From: Chryseobacterium sp.
GTDB taxonomy: Bacteria; Bacteroidota; Bacteroidia; Flavobacteriales; Weeksellaceae
Direction: 5' to 3'
Assembly (NCBI RefSeq): GCF_019236175.1
Contig: NZ_JAFAJM010000019.1
Coordinates: 372,001-436,000 of the forward strand
DNA length: 64,000 bases
The notes below the pieces were generated by a model. The model was not told the origin of the DNA, made no database searches, and saw nothing but the letters and a program-made list of their open reading frames with translations. Of the stretch, positions 42,584 to 51,567 are shown one piece after another (positions within the stretch are counted from its first letter, which is position 1; each line of letters opens with the position of its first letter). The position numbers and the translations under genes were made by a program.

Positions 42584-42591
42584 TATCTTTG
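42584..42591 (+). promoter_or_regulatory. Promoter -7 box for accB
   Basis: TATCTTTG matches TAnnTTTG, 23 bp before the ATG at 42615. Confidence 0.65.
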
Positions 42592-42614
42592 ACCCAAAAT
42601 CAAATATCAAATTT

Positions 42615-43097
42615 ATGGACATTAAAGACATACAAAATCTTATTAAGTTTGTATCTAAGGCTGAAGTTTCAGAAGTGAAATACAAAACTAAAGATTTCGA
42701 AATCACTATTAAAACTCCATTAGCTGGAAGCGATGCTGTTTACGCACAACCTGCAGTTTACCATACTGCTCCTCAGGCTGTAGCTGCTCCGGCACCTGTT
42801 GCAACTCCGGCTGCTGCACCTGCTGAAAAAGCTGAAGCGGCATCTGATGACAGCAAATATGTAACGATCAAGTCTCCAATGATTGGTACTTTCTACAGAA
42901 AACCATCTCCGGATAAGGATGTATTTGCAAATGTAGGTGATGAAGTTTCTGTTGGTAAGGTAGTTTGTGTTATTGAAGCAATGAAATTATTCAACCAGAT
43001 TGAATCTGAAATCAGCGGAAAAATCGTTAAAATTTTAGTTGACGATGCTACTCCTGTAGAATACGACCAACCTTTATTCTTAGTAGATCCATCTTAA
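42615..43097 (+). CDS. accB: Biotin carboxyl carrier protein of acetyl-CoA carboxylase
   Basis: Carries biotin in fatty-acid synthesis. N-terminal assembly region (MDIKDIQNLIKFVSKAEVSEV), an Ala/Pro linker (residues about 55-80) and the biotinyl domain with VIEAMKLFNQIESEI, where K124 is biotinylated. 160 aa from the chosen ATG; an upstream in-frame ATG at 42549 lies before the promoter and is rejected. accC follows after 92 bp of AT-rich repeats. Confidence 0.95.
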   Translation: MDIKDIQNLIKFVSKAEVSEVKYKTKDFEITIKTPLAGSDAVYAQPAVYHTAPQAVAAPAPVATPAAAPAEKAEAASDDSKYVTIKSPMIGTFYRKPSPDKDVFANVGDEVSVGKVVCVIEAMKLFNQIESEISGKIVKILVDDATPVEYDQPLFLVDPS

Positions 43098-43114
43098 GGA
43101 ATTTTAGATTAAAG

Positions 43115-43173
43115 ATTATAAATTTTAGATGGAACCTTTCATTTAAAATAATTTAAAATTCAAAATTTATAAT
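43115..43173. repeat. AT-rich inverted repeat between accB and accC
   Basis: ATTATAAATTTT (43115-43126) is the reverse complement of AAAATTTATAAT (43162-43173); several further TTTAAAATT copies lie between. Could form a hairpin in the accBC transcript. Confidence 0.55.
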
Positions 43174-43189
43174 TTAAAATTTCGGAGAG

Positions 43190-44545
43190 ATGTTCAAAAA
43201 AATATTAATAGCCAATCGTGGCGAAATTGCAATGCGTATTCTACGTACTTGTAAAGAAATGGGAATTAAAACTGTTGCTGTATATTCAACGGCAGATAAA
43301 GACAGTCTTCACGTAAGATTTGCGGATGAAGCTGTTTGTATCGGCCCTGCAATGAGTAAAGATTCTTATCTTAAAATCCCTAACATTATTGCAGCAGCGG
43401 AAATTACCAATGCTGATGCTATCCACCCTGGATACGGATTTTTATCTGAAAACGCTAATTTCTCAAGAATTTGTCAGAAAAACGGTATCAAATTCATTGG
43501 TGCTTCGCCTGAACAAATTGAAAAAATGGGAGATAAAGCAAATGCCAAAGCGACCATGAAAGCTGCAGGAGTACCTTGCGTACCTGGTTCTGACGGGCTG
43601 ATCGATTCTTATGAACATGCTGTACAGCTTGCTGAAGAAGTAGGTTATCCTGTTATGATCAAAGCTACCGCTGGTGGTGGTGGAAAAGGGATGAGAGCTG
43701 TATGGAAAGCTGAAGATCTGAAGGAACACTGGGAATCTGCTATTCAGGAAGCTGTTGCTGCCTTTGGAAACGGAGGTATGTATATGGAAAAACTGATTGA
43801 AGAGCCTAGACATATTGAAATTCAGGTTGCAGGAGACCAGTACGGTAAAGCTTGCCACCTTTCTGAAAGAGACTGTTCTGTACAGAGAAGAAACCAGAAA
43901 TTAACAGAAGAGACTCCATCGCCATTCATGACAGATGAACTTCGTGAAAAAATGGGTGATGCCGCTGTAAAAGCCGCAGAATACATTGGATATGAAGGAG
44001 TGGGAACTATTGAATTCCTTGTAGACAAGCATAGAAATTTCTATTTCATGGAGATGAATACAAGAATCCAGGTAGAGCACCCTATCACAGAGCAGGTAAT
44101 CGATTATGACCTGATCAGAGAGCAAATTCTTCTGGCTGCCGGAACTCCGATTTCGGGAGTAAACTATTACCCTAAATTACATTCAATCGAATGTAGAATC
44201 AATGCTGAAGATCCTTATGCTGACTTCAGACCGTCTCCGGGAAAAATCACAGGATTAAATATTCCTGGCGGACACGGAGTAAGAGTAGACACTCACGTTT
44301 ATTCCGGATACAGCATCCCTTCTAATTACGATTCAATGATTGCAAAAATCATTACTACGGCTCAAACCCGTGAAGAAGCTATTGCAAAAATGAGACGTGC
44401 ATTAGAAGAATTCTATATTGAAGGTGTAAAAACTACAATTCCTTTCCACAGACAACTTATGGATAATGAAGATTATCTTGCAGGAAATTATACGACAAAA
44501 TTCATGGAGGATTTTGTAATGGATAAGAAATATGACAATCACTAA
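43190..44545 (+). CDS. accC: Acetyl-CoA carboxylase, biotin carboxylase subunit
   Basis: ATP-grasp enzyme that carboxylates the biotin of AccB. Start FKKILIANRGEIAMRILRTCKEMG, biotin-carboxylase signature YGFLSENANFSRICQKNGIKFIG in the N-terminal domain, glycine-rich KATAGGGGKGMR in the ATP-grasp, and EMNTRIQVEHPITEQV with the catalytic Arg/Glu. 451 aa. Transcribed with accB; the transferase subunit accA lies 7 kb downstream as a separate unit and accD is not in the window. Confidence 0.97.
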   Translation: MFKKILIANRGEIAMRILRTCKEMGIKTVAVYSTADKDSLHVRFADEAVCIGPAMSKDSYLKIPNIIAAAEITNADAIHPGYGFLSENANFSRICQKNGIKFIGASPEQIEKMGDKANAKATMKAAGVPCVPGSDGLIDSYEHAVQLAEEVGYPVMIKATAGGGGKGMRAVWKAEDLKEHWESAIQEAVAAFGNGGMYMEKLIEEPRHIEIQVAGDQYGKACHLSERDCSVQRRNQKLTEETPSPFMTDELREKMGDAAVKAAEYIGYEGVGTIEFLVDKHRNFYFMEMNTRIQVEHPITEQVIDYDLIREQILLAAGTPISGVNYYPKLHSIECRINAEDPYADFRPSPGKITGLNIPGGHGVRVDTHVYSGYSIPSNYDSMIAKIITTAQTREEAIAKMRRALEEFYIEGVKTTIPFHRQLMDNEDYLAGNYTTKFMEDFVMDKKYDNH

Positions 44546-44550
44546 AAATA

Positions 44551-44581
44551 AAAAGCGACTTCAGACTGAAGTCGCTTTTAT
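44551..44581 (+). terminator. Terminator of accBC
   Basis: AAAAGCGACTTCAG pairs with CTGAAGTCGCTTTT around one base, followed by a T-rich tail. Confidence 0.9.
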
Positions 44582-44705
44582 TTTTATATAACTTTCGGTG
44601 CAGTTTCTCAAATGATCTTCCGAACTGCCAGATACTCTTCTGAACAGACATAGAATGGCTTAATCTAAGGCTTTCAATATGTTGCAAGATTAAGTCTTTT
44701 ATTAC

Positions 44706-44713
44706 TAACTTTG
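44706..44713 (+). promoter_or_regulatory. Promoter -7 box for rocD
   Basis: TAACTTTG matches TAnnTTTG, 15 bp before the ATG at 44729; the TTG at 44711 lies in the box and is not a start. Confidence 0.65.
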
Positions 44714-44728
44714 CCAAAAACCAAACAT

Positions 44729-45979
44729 ATGTCAACAGCAGAAAAAACAAAAAACTCACAGTATTTTATTGACCTTGAAGACAAGCATGGAGCACACAAT
44801 TATCACCCTCTTCCAGTAGTTCTGGATCGCGGAGAAGGTGTTTTCGTCTGGGATGTAGAGGGCAAAAGGTATTATGATTTTCTTTCAGCATATTCTGCGG
44901 TGAACCAAGGGCATTCCCACCCTAAAATCGTAGAAGCATTAGTAGAGCAGGCTAAAAAACTGGCTTTAACTTCAAGAGCTTTTTACAATTCTAAACTGGG
45001 AGAATACGAGCAAAAGATCACTACACTTTTCGGATTTGATAAAGTGCTTCCGATGAACTCAGGAGCTGAAGCCGTAGAAACCGCGGTGAAGCTTGCCAGA
45101 AAATGGAGCTATGAAGTAAAAGGTATTTCAGAAAATGCGGCAAAAATCATCGTTTGTGAGAACAACTTCCATGGTAGAACCACTACCATTGTTTCTTTCT
45201 CTAATGATCCGGATGCCAACCAGAATTACGGTCCTTTTACTCCCGGATTTATCAAAATTCCCTACAATGACATTACAGCTTTAGAAGAAGTTTTAAACAG
45301 AGAAGCAGAAAATATTGCAGCATTCCTGGTAGAGCCTATTCAGGGAGAAGCCGGCGTATATGTTCCGGATGAGAACTTCCTTAAAAATGCATCTGAACTG
45401 TGCAAAAAACACAATGTGCTTTTCATTGCAGATGAAGTTCAGACGGGTATTGCAAGAACAGGAAAACTAATTGCATGTCACCATGAAGAAGTACAGCCGG
45501 ATATCCTGATTTTAGGAAAAGCACTTTCCGGAGGAATGTATCCTGTATCAGCTGTTTTGGCCAACGACAGCATTATGAATGTAATTAAGCCGGGGCAACA
45601 TGGTTCTACATTTGGCGGAAACCCAATTGCCTGCGCTGTAGCAGTAGCTGCTTTAGATGTAGTGGCAGATGAAAAGTTATCTGAAAGAGCAGAAGAACTC
45701 GGGCAATTATTCAGAACAGAAATTGAAAAACTTACTGAAAAAACAGATCTTATTACCAAGGTAAGAGGAAAAGGTCTTCTGAATGCTATTCTGATCAATG
45801 ATACTCCTGAAAGCTCTACGGCATGGAACCTTTGCCTGCAGCTAAAAGAAAACGGATTGCTGGCCAAACCTACCCACGGTAATATCATCCGACTTGCTCC
45901 ACCATTGGTTATTACAGAAGAACAATTGCTGGATTGTGTGAAAATCATTGAAAAAACGGTATTAGAATATTCAAAATAA
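44729..45979 (+). CDS. rocD: Ornithine aminotransferase
   Basis: PLP enzyme converting ornithine plus 2-oxoglutarate to glutamate semialdehyde plus glutamate (arginine breakdown, proline synthesis). Class III aminotransferase features: MNSGAEAVETAVKLARKW, NNFHGRTTTIVSFS, FIADEVQTGIARTGK and the PLP Lys K264 in LILGKALSGGMYPVSA. 416 aa; the N-terminal YFIDLEDKHGAHNYHPLPVVL is typical of ornithine rather than acetylornithine aminotransferase. A DUF5672 gene begins 3 bp after its stop. Confidence 0.93.
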   Translation: MSTAEKTKNSQYFIDLEDKHGAHNYHPLPVVLDRGEGVFVWDVEGKRYYDFLSAYSAVNQGHSHPKIVEALVEQAKKLALTSRAFYNSKLGEYEQKITTLFGFDKVLPMNSGAEAVETAVKLARKWSYEVKGISENAAKIIVCENNFHGRTTTIVSFSNDPDANQNYGPFTPGFIKIPYNDITALEEVLNREAENIAAFLVEPIQGEAGVYVPDENFLKNASELCKKHNVLFIADEVQTGIARTGKLIACHHEEVQPDILILGKALSGGMYPVSAVLANDSIMNVIKPGQHGSTFGGNPIACAVAVAALDVVADEKLSERAEELGQLFRTEIEKLTEKTDLITKVRGKGLLNAILINDTPESSTAWNLCLQLKENGLLAKPTHGNIIRLAPPLVITEEQLLDCVKIIEKTVLEYSK

Positions 45980-45981
45980 CA

Positions 45982-46779
45982 TTGGTAGATATTATTATTC
46001 CGATATATAAGGAAATGCCTGAGAGAGATGATTTGATTGCACTCAATCAGGTATTTCAAATTTTAGGACATTATAAAATCACATTTATACATCCTGAAAG
46101 CCTCCCTCTTAAAGCTTATAAAAGTTTTGAGGCTACCTTCCTGAGTTTTGATGATCAGTACTTTAAGGGGATCTACGGTTACAATCAGCTTATGATGAAT
46201 CCTGACTTTTATAAAAGTTTTTCAGAAAAATACATACTAATTTATCAAACTGACTGTTTTATATTTAAGGATGAATTGATACACTGGTGCCAAAAAGACT
46301 ACGATTATATTGGAGCACCCTGGCTACGAAGTGCAGAAAACATTCCTTTTTTTAAATTATTTTTTGATAAAACCATATCCGGGATCAAATCTTTGATCAA
46401 CTTTAAAGGAAACGGAAAATGGCAAAAGGACAAATCTCTTCTTTACAATGCCGTAGGAAACGGAGGCTTGTCTTTAAGAAAGAGAGAAACCTTTATAAAA
46501 GTACTTGAAGGAATCCCTGAAGTAGTAAAAATTTATCTGGATCCTAAAAATTCCGGGCAATTTTACGCTGAAGATGTATTTTTTAGTATTGAGCCTGAAA
46601 GAAATGGTATAGTTTTTTCTAAACCTAGTTATAAAGAGGCCTGCCTTTTCTCTATTGAGAACAAGCAGGAGAAAGCAATGAACATCAATAAAGGAAAACT
46701 TCCTTTTGGCTGCCACAGATGGAATAAGGAGAAAGACTTCTGGAGACCTTATTTTTCTGAAGCAGGATATTCAATATAG
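45982..46779 (+). CDS. DUF5672 family protein, probable glycan-synthesis enzyme
   Basis: 265-aa cytoplasmic protein whose domain begins directly with VDIIIPIYKEMPERDDLIAL, so the TTG 3 bp after the rocD stop is the likely start; the first ATG (46015) would cut the first strand of the fold. LIYQTDCFIFKDELIHWCQKDYDYIGAPWL resembles a GT-A metal-binding segment and is a hallmark of DUF5672 proteins, found in LPS and capsule loci. The last third has YAEDVFFSIEPE and FGCHRWNKEKDFWRPYF. Activity unproven. First gene of the glycan cluster, translationally linked to rocD. Confidence 0.75.
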   Translation: MVDIIIPIYKEMPERDDLIALNQVFQILGHYKITFIHPESLPLKAYKSFEATFLSFDDQYFKGIYGYNQLMMNPDFYKSFSEKYILIYQTDCFIFKDELIHWCQKDYDYIGAPWLRSAENIPFFKLFFDKTISGIKSLINFKGNGKWQKDKSLLYNAVGNGGLSLRKRETFIKVLEGIPEVVKIYLDPKNSGQFYAEDVFFSIEPERNGIVFSKPSYKEACLFSIENKQEKAMNINKGKLPFGCHRWNKEKDFWRPYFSEAGYSI

Positions 46780-46781
46780 AA

Positions 46782-47771
46782 ATGAACAACTTTAAAGATA
46801 AAAGTATCATATTAGCGGTTCCCAATCATTTTGGATTGCCAAAGGTTTTTAAAAAAAATCTTGAGTATCTTGGTTTTAAAGTGTTTACTGTAGAACACGA
46901 CTGTTTACAGGTAAAACTTAGCGCTGAAGAATCTTTGATTCATATATATAAGAAAGCATTCAGCAATAACAAAACATTTAAAGCTAAAGTACTGGCCGAA
47001 AAAAAGGAACTTCCGCAGCTGTTTTTTCTCGATAAAATCAGCCAAGCGGATTACGCACTGGTTATCCGTCCGGATTTATTCAGCAAAAACGTTTTAGCAA
47101 AAATTCAGAAGAAAAGCTCTTATACGGTAGCCTATCAGTGGGATGGCATGCAGAGATTCCCTCTGGCTGAAGGGACCATAAAATATTTTGACCGTTTTTT
47201 TGTATTTGATGAAAGGGATACGATAAGATATCCACAGACCAAACATATTCATAATTTTTATTTTGATTATCTGCCTGATCATTCCGAGATCAAACAGGAT
47301 TTGTTTTTTGTCGGAACCTTTATGAAGGACCGTATTGAGGAACTTTGCAAAATTTCTGTATTATTTCAGGAAATGAATCTGAAGACGAACATCAATGTCA
47401 TCTACAACAAAGAAAAACATATCAAAAAATATCGTGAATACCCTATCCATTTCACCAAAACCGGTATGAGCTTCGAAGAAAACATGAAAAATGCAAAGGC
47501 TTCAAGGATCATTCTCGATTTTCAAAACTCCATTCACAATGGAATTTCATTCAGAGTCTTTGAGGCGGTAGGTTTCAGAAAAAAATTAATTACCAATAAT
47601 GAACTGATAAAAAAATACAGCTTCTATAATTCCAGCAATATGTTTCTCTTAAATGATCATAATCTGTCTGAAATTAATGATTTTTTAACAAGAGACTATA
47701 CTGAATCTTCTGAAAAAACTTATGAAAAATATAGTTTTAAAAATTGGATCACGAGCATTTTAACACAATGA
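46782..47771 (+). CDS. CgeB-like glycosyltransferase-family protein
   Basis: 329 aa without signal peptide. GT-B-like layout: an N-terminal Rossmann half (IILAVPNHFGLPKVFKKNLEYLGF) and a C-terminal half with GISFRVFEAVGFRKKLITNN, where relatives bind the sugar nucleotide and decide FRVFE. It ends KYSFKNWITSIL, almost the same as the next gene product (KYSFKNWINTIL), and the two proteins match over most of their length, so they are paralogues. Related proteins occur in LPS and capsule loci and are labelled CgeB or hypothetical. Only 2 bp follow the DUF5672 stop. Confidence 0.7.
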   Translation: MNNFKDKSIILAVPNHFGLPKVFKKNLEYLGFKVFTVEHDCLQVKLSAEESLIHIYKKAFSNNKTFKAKVLAEKKELPQLFFLDKISQADYALVIRPDLFSKNVLAKIQKKSSYTVAYQWDGMQRFPLAEGTIKYFDRFFVFDERDTIRYPQTKHIHNFYFDYLPDHSEIKQDLFFVGTFMKDRIEELCKISVLFQEMNLKTNINVIYNKEKHIKKYREYPIHFTKTGMSFEENMKNAKASRIILDFQNSIHNGISFRVFEAVGFRKKLITNNELIKKYSFYNSSNMFLLNDHNLSEINDFLTRDYTESSEKTYEKYSFKNWITSILTQ

Positions 47772-48736
47772 AAAAGAAAATTTTATTTATTGCTCCAGAT
47801 TATTATGGATTTAATGAAGTGATCTTTAACGGGATCAAAAAGCATACAGACTTTGATGTTTCAATGGCTATAAGTGCTACCAATGAAAGATACAGATATC
47901 GAAATTTTTATGAAAGGTTAGAAAACTTTTTCTCCAAAACTTTTCTGAGAAAAAATTTAAAAAACATCAAGAAAAGAGAGCACCTGATCAGACAGATGAA
48001 TCAAAGTGATTTTTATGATTATATCCTGGTCAACCGTCCTGATATTCTGGATCAGGAAATGTATGACATTGTACAGAAAAAGGGAGGAAAAAAAATAGTT
48101 GTCTTCTGGGACAGTTTTAGCAAAATAGACGGTCAAAAGGAAACAATCCCCTACTATGATCTGGCTTTTAGCTTTGATGCTGATGACTGTAAAAATTACA
48201 ATTTAAAAAAAATCAGTAATTTTTATTTTAATGAAGAACTGTATTCACCCAATCCGGTTCATGAGATCGTTTTTTTAGGAACCTTTGATAAACGTTTTGA
48301 TGATTTAACCCAAATCATCAATCAGATGAATAAAGAACATATAGATATCAAATCTTTTATTTATCATCCCCGTGATTTTAGTGTAGATCCACAAATTGAA
48401 AATAATATCATTAAAATTCCTAATATTATTCCATTCAATGAATCTTATAAGGTTAATGAAAAAGGGAAAATATTATTAGACCTTGCCCATGAAAACCAAT
48501 CGGGATTATCCTTCAGGCCTTTTGATGCTTTAGGATCAGAAAAAAAACTGATTACAACAAATAAAGCGATTAAAAATTATGATTTTTACAATCCTAATAA
48601 TATTTTTGTAATTGAAAATATTAACAATATACAGATCCCTTCCGAGTTTTTCACAAGTCCTTACGAAAAAGTAGAGAAAAACATTAGGGAAAAATATTCT
48701 TTTAAAAACTGGATAAATACCATTTTAGACTTATGA
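47768..48736 (+). CDS. CgeB-like glycosyltransferase-family protein (paralogue)
   Basis: 322 aa from the ATG that overlaps the previous stop (ATGA); a longer frame from 47744 lies inside the preceding gene. The start is KKKILFIAPDYYGFNEVIFNGI and the C-terminal half holds LSFRPFDALGSEKKLITTNKAI, parallel to the neighbour. Lys- and Asn-rich, cytoplasmic. Sequence identity with the neighbour is moderate, indicating an old duplication with probably different acceptors. Overlaps the next gene by 4 bp. Confidence 0.7.
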   Translation: MKKKILFIAPDYYGFNEVIFNGIKKHTDFDVSMAISATNERYRYRNFYERLENFFSKTFLRKNLKNIKKREHLIRQMNQSDFYDYILVNRPDILDQEMYDIVQKKGGKKIVVFWDSFSKIDGQKETIPYYDLAFSFDADDCKNYNLKKISNFYFNEELYSPNPVHEIVFLGTFDKRFDDLTQIINQMNKEHIDIKSFIYHPRDFSVDPQIENNIIKIPNIIPFNESYKVNEKGKILLDLAHENQSGLSFRPFDALGSEKKLITTNKAIKNYDFYNPNNIFVIENINNIQIPSEFFTSPYEKVEKNIREKYSFKNWINTILDL

Positions 48737-49776
48737 TCTCAAAAAAACTATATTTTGTCTGCCCTACTAATCCTCATCCTTCAGGTGGAGTAAAACAAAT
48801 CTACAGAATGGTGGATATCCTTAATAAAAACGGATTCAATGCAGCTGTAGTACACAAAAAAGCAGGTCATAGAGAACAATGGTTTCCCAATACAACAAAG
48901 GTCGTTCATAATCCTTATCTGTTTAAACTGATTAAATATCTGAATAAAAACAAGCTGAGTGTTTCTAAAAGATTAAAGCTAATGTTCCTGAAAAAGACCA
49001 GTTTCAGTATCGAAGCAGATTCAATCCTTGTTTTTCCTGAAATTTACAGCAATATCAGCAAGATAGAACCTCATACCAAAAAGGTAATTTTTAATCAGAA
49101 TTGTTATTACTCTTTCAATGGGTTTCCTTTAGGAACTTCTCCTGAAGAATTTCCCTATAATCACAATACCACATTGGGTACTATTGTAGTTTCTGAAGAC
49201 TCCAGGAATTATATTCAGGCTGCATTTCCCGACACCCCTGTCCACAGAATACATCTTGGCATTAATGCTGAGATTTTTAATTTTTCTGAGAAAAAGGAAA
49301 AAACAATAACCTTCATGCCCAGAAAATTAGCTGAAGACAGTACTCAGATTCTTAATATTTTCCAATCCAGAAATCCTGATTCCGGATGGAAGATTGTTCC
49401 TATTGATAATAAGAGTGAAACAGAAGTTGCTGAACTTCTTAAACGCTCAGCATTATTCTTAAGTTTTAATCATAAGGAAGGATTTGGGCTTCCTCCAATA
49501 GAAGCAATGTCTTGCGGATGTTATGTAGTTGGTTATCAAGGTCAGGCCGGAAAAGAGTATTTCAAACCGGAATTTTCATCCCCTGTAGAAGATGGTAATA
49601 TTATTGAGTTTGTTCAAAAAATAGAAGAAGCTATTGGTGCTTACGAGACTAATTCCCGGGAATTTCTTCAAAAAGGGCGGGCTGCTTCTGATTTTGTTTC
49701 GGAAAACTATAATTTCAGGAATGAAGAAAGGGACATTCTCCGTAGTTGGAATGATTTTATGAACAGAGTGAATTAA
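48733..49776 (+). CDS. Glycosyltransferase, GT-B fold (GT4 type)
   Basis: 347-aa cytoplasmic glycosyltransferase. Start KLYFVCPTNPHPSGGVKQIYRMVDIL has the glycine-rich acceptor loop of GT4 enzymes, and the C-terminal half carries FLSFNHKEGFGLPPIEAMSCGCYVVGYQGQAGKEYF, the E-x7-E-like donor-binding region. Last gene of the rocD-linked glycan cluster, 4-bp overlap with the gene before, and a strong terminator after. Confidence 0.87.
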   Translation: MISKKLYFVCPTNPHPSGGVKQIYRMVDILNKNGFNAAVVHKKAGHREQWFPNTTKVVHNPYLFKLIKYLNKNKLSVSKRLKLMFLKKTSFSIEADSILVFPEIYSNISKIEPHTKKVIFNQNCYYSFNGFPLGTSPEEFPYNHNTTLGTIVVSEDSRNYIQAAFPDTPVHRIHLGINAEIFNFSEKKEKTITFMPRKLAEDSTQILNIFQSRNPDSGWKIVPIDNKSETEVAELLKRSALFLSFNHKEGFGLPPIEAMSCGCYVVGYQGQAGKEYFKPEFSSPVEDGNIIEFVQKIEEAIGAYETNSREFLQKGRAASDFVSENYNFRNEERDILRSWNDFMNRVN

Positions 49777-49789
49777 AACAATATACAAT

Positions 49790-49816
49790 AAAAAGCCGGC
49801 TTACAACCGGCTTTTT
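49790..49816 (+). terminator. Terminator of the rocD-glycan gene cluster
   Basis: AAAAAGCCGG pairs with CCGGCTTTTT around a 7-base loop. Confidence 0.85.
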
Positions 49817-49984
49817 ATTGTATGAACCCTTATATGTTTGCTTACACAAAGAATCTTCATCTGTTTATTGTTAAAATCCCGCAAGATTCAATGGCAAGAA
49901 GTCTTTTATTCAGGGATTCCTGAGGACATTGTAAAGGAAGTTGGAATCTATATTATAAATCCTCGGTAAACGCATAATTTTAAG

Positions 49985-49992
49985 TAAATTTG
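49985..49992 (+). promoter_or_regulatory. Promoter -7 box for gltX
   Basis: TAAATTTG matches TAnnTTTG, 18 bp before the ATG at 50011; the TTG at 49990 overlaps the box and is not a start. Confidence 0.65.
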
Positions 49993-50010
49993 CAAAAATT
50001 AAAATTGAAA

Positions 50011-51519
50011 ATGGAGAAAGTAAGAGTACGTTTTGCTCCAAGTCCTACAGGACCTTTACATTTGGGAGGCGTAAGAACCGCATTATATGATTATCTTTTT
50101 GCAAAGAATCAAGGCGGAGAGTTTGTATTGAGAATTGAAGATACAGATACTGCAAGATACGTAGAAGGAGCTGAAGAATATATTGAAGAAGCTTTAGAAT
50201 GGTGCGGAATCATTCCTGATGAGAGTCCTAAGAAAGGAGGAAAATTTGCTCCTTACAGACAATCTGAAAGACGAGATATCTATGACCGATATACAGAGCA
50301 GATCTTAAAGACGGATTATGCTTACATTGCTTTTGACACAGCGGAAGAACTGGATGCTATACGTGCAGAATTTGAAGCTAAAGGTGATGTTTTCTCTTAT
50401 GATAACAAAACAAGAAACCGTTTAAGAAACAATCTTGCACTTTCGGAAGAAGAAGTTCAGCAGTTACTGGATGCTAAAACGCCCTATGTTGTAAGATTTA
50501 AAATGCCTGTTGACAGAATATTAAATCTGGAAGATATCATCCGTGGAAAATTCTCAGTAAATACCAATACGCTGGATGATAAAGTGCTTGTCAAAAATGA
50601 CGGAATGCCAACCTATCATTTTGCTAACATCATCGATGATCATGAAATGGAAATTTCTCATGTAATTCGTGGTGAAGAATGGTTGCCATCTTTAGGTCTG
50701 CATACCTTATTATATGAGGCAATGCAGTGGGAAGCACCACAATTTGCTCACCTTTCTCTGATTTTAAAACCCGAAGGAAAAGGAAAATTAAGCAAAAGAG
50801 ACGGTGATAAATTCGGATTCCCTGTATTCCCTCTTGATTTCAAAGACCCTGCAACAGGAGTCGTTTCTAAAGGATACAGAGAAAACGGTTATCTTCCTGA
50901 TGCTTTCATCAATATGGTGGCTTTATTAGGATGGTCTCCTGCAGATGATAAAGAAATTCTTCCTCTTGAGGAAATGATTAAAGAATTTGATCTTCATAAA
51001 GTACATAAAGCGGGAGCCAGATTCAGCAAAGAAAAATCAGAATGGTTCAATCATCAGTATATTCAAATGAAATCTGATGAAGAGCTTCTTCAGATTCTTA
51101 AAAACACAGATCTTGATCTTTCAGCTGTTTCAGATGAGAAGCTACTGCGAGTCATTCAACTGATGAAAGAGAGGGCTACTTTTCCCAAGGACATCTATGA
51201 AAATGGAAAATTCTTCTTTGAAGCACCTGTTTCATATGATGAAAAAGCCTCTAAAAAAGCATGGAACGAAGAAACTTCTGTTATTTTGGGAGAACTTGCC
51301 ACAACATTAGAATCTGCAGACTTTAATGCTGAAGCACTGAAACAAACGGTTCATGATTTTGCAGAAAGCAAAGGACTGGGAATGGGTAAAGTGATGATGC
51401 CGTTGCGTTTATCTTTAGTAGGAGAACTGAAAGGACCGGACGTTCCGGACATTTTGGAAATCCTTGAAAAAGAGGAAAGTATCTCCAGAATCAAGAATGC
51501 TATTAATAATTTTAAATAG
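50011..51519 (+). CDS. gltX: Glutamyl-tRNA synthetase
   Basis: Class I synthetase for tRNA-Glu. The HIGH-type motif is in RFAPSPTGPLHLGGVRTALYDY near residue 10 and the KMSKS equivalent is KLSKRDGD near 260. 502 aa; VIRGEEWLPSLGLHTLLYEA is typical. No clear discriminating form is visible, so whether it also charges tRNA-Gln is undecided. Confidence 0.96.
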   Translation: MEKVRVRFAPSPTGPLHLGGVRTALYDYLFAKNQGGEFVLRIEDTDTARYVEGAEEYIEEALEWCGIIPDESPKKGGKFAPYRQSERRDIYDRYTEQILKTDYAYIAFDTAEELDAIRAEFEAKGDVFSYDNKTRNRLRNNLALSEEEVQQLLDAKTPYVVRFKMPVDRILNLEDIIRGKFSVNTNTLDDKVLVKNDGMPTYHFANIIDDHEMEISHVIRGEEWLPSLGLHTLLYEAMQWEAPQFAHLSLILKPEGKGKLSKRDGDKFGFPVFPLDFKDPATGVVSKGYRENGYLPDAFINMVALLGWSPADDKEILPLEEMIKEFDLHKVHKAGARFSKEKSEWFNHQYIQMKSDEELLQILKNTDLDLSAVSDEKLLRVIQLMKERATFPKDIYENGKFFFEAPVSYDEKASKKAWNEETSVILGELATTLESADFNAEALKQTVHDFAESKGLGMGKVMMPLRLSLVGELKGPDVPDILEILEKEESISRIKNAINNFK

Positions 51520-51536
51520 GTTAACATAATTTTTCA

Positions 51537-51544
51537 TACATTTG
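51537..51544 (+). promoter_or_regulatory. Promoter -7 box for accA
   Basis: TACATTTG matches TAnnTTTG, 23 bp before the ATG. Confidence 0.6.
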
Positions 51545-51567
51545 AAAGATTTAATTTACTTCAAGAA

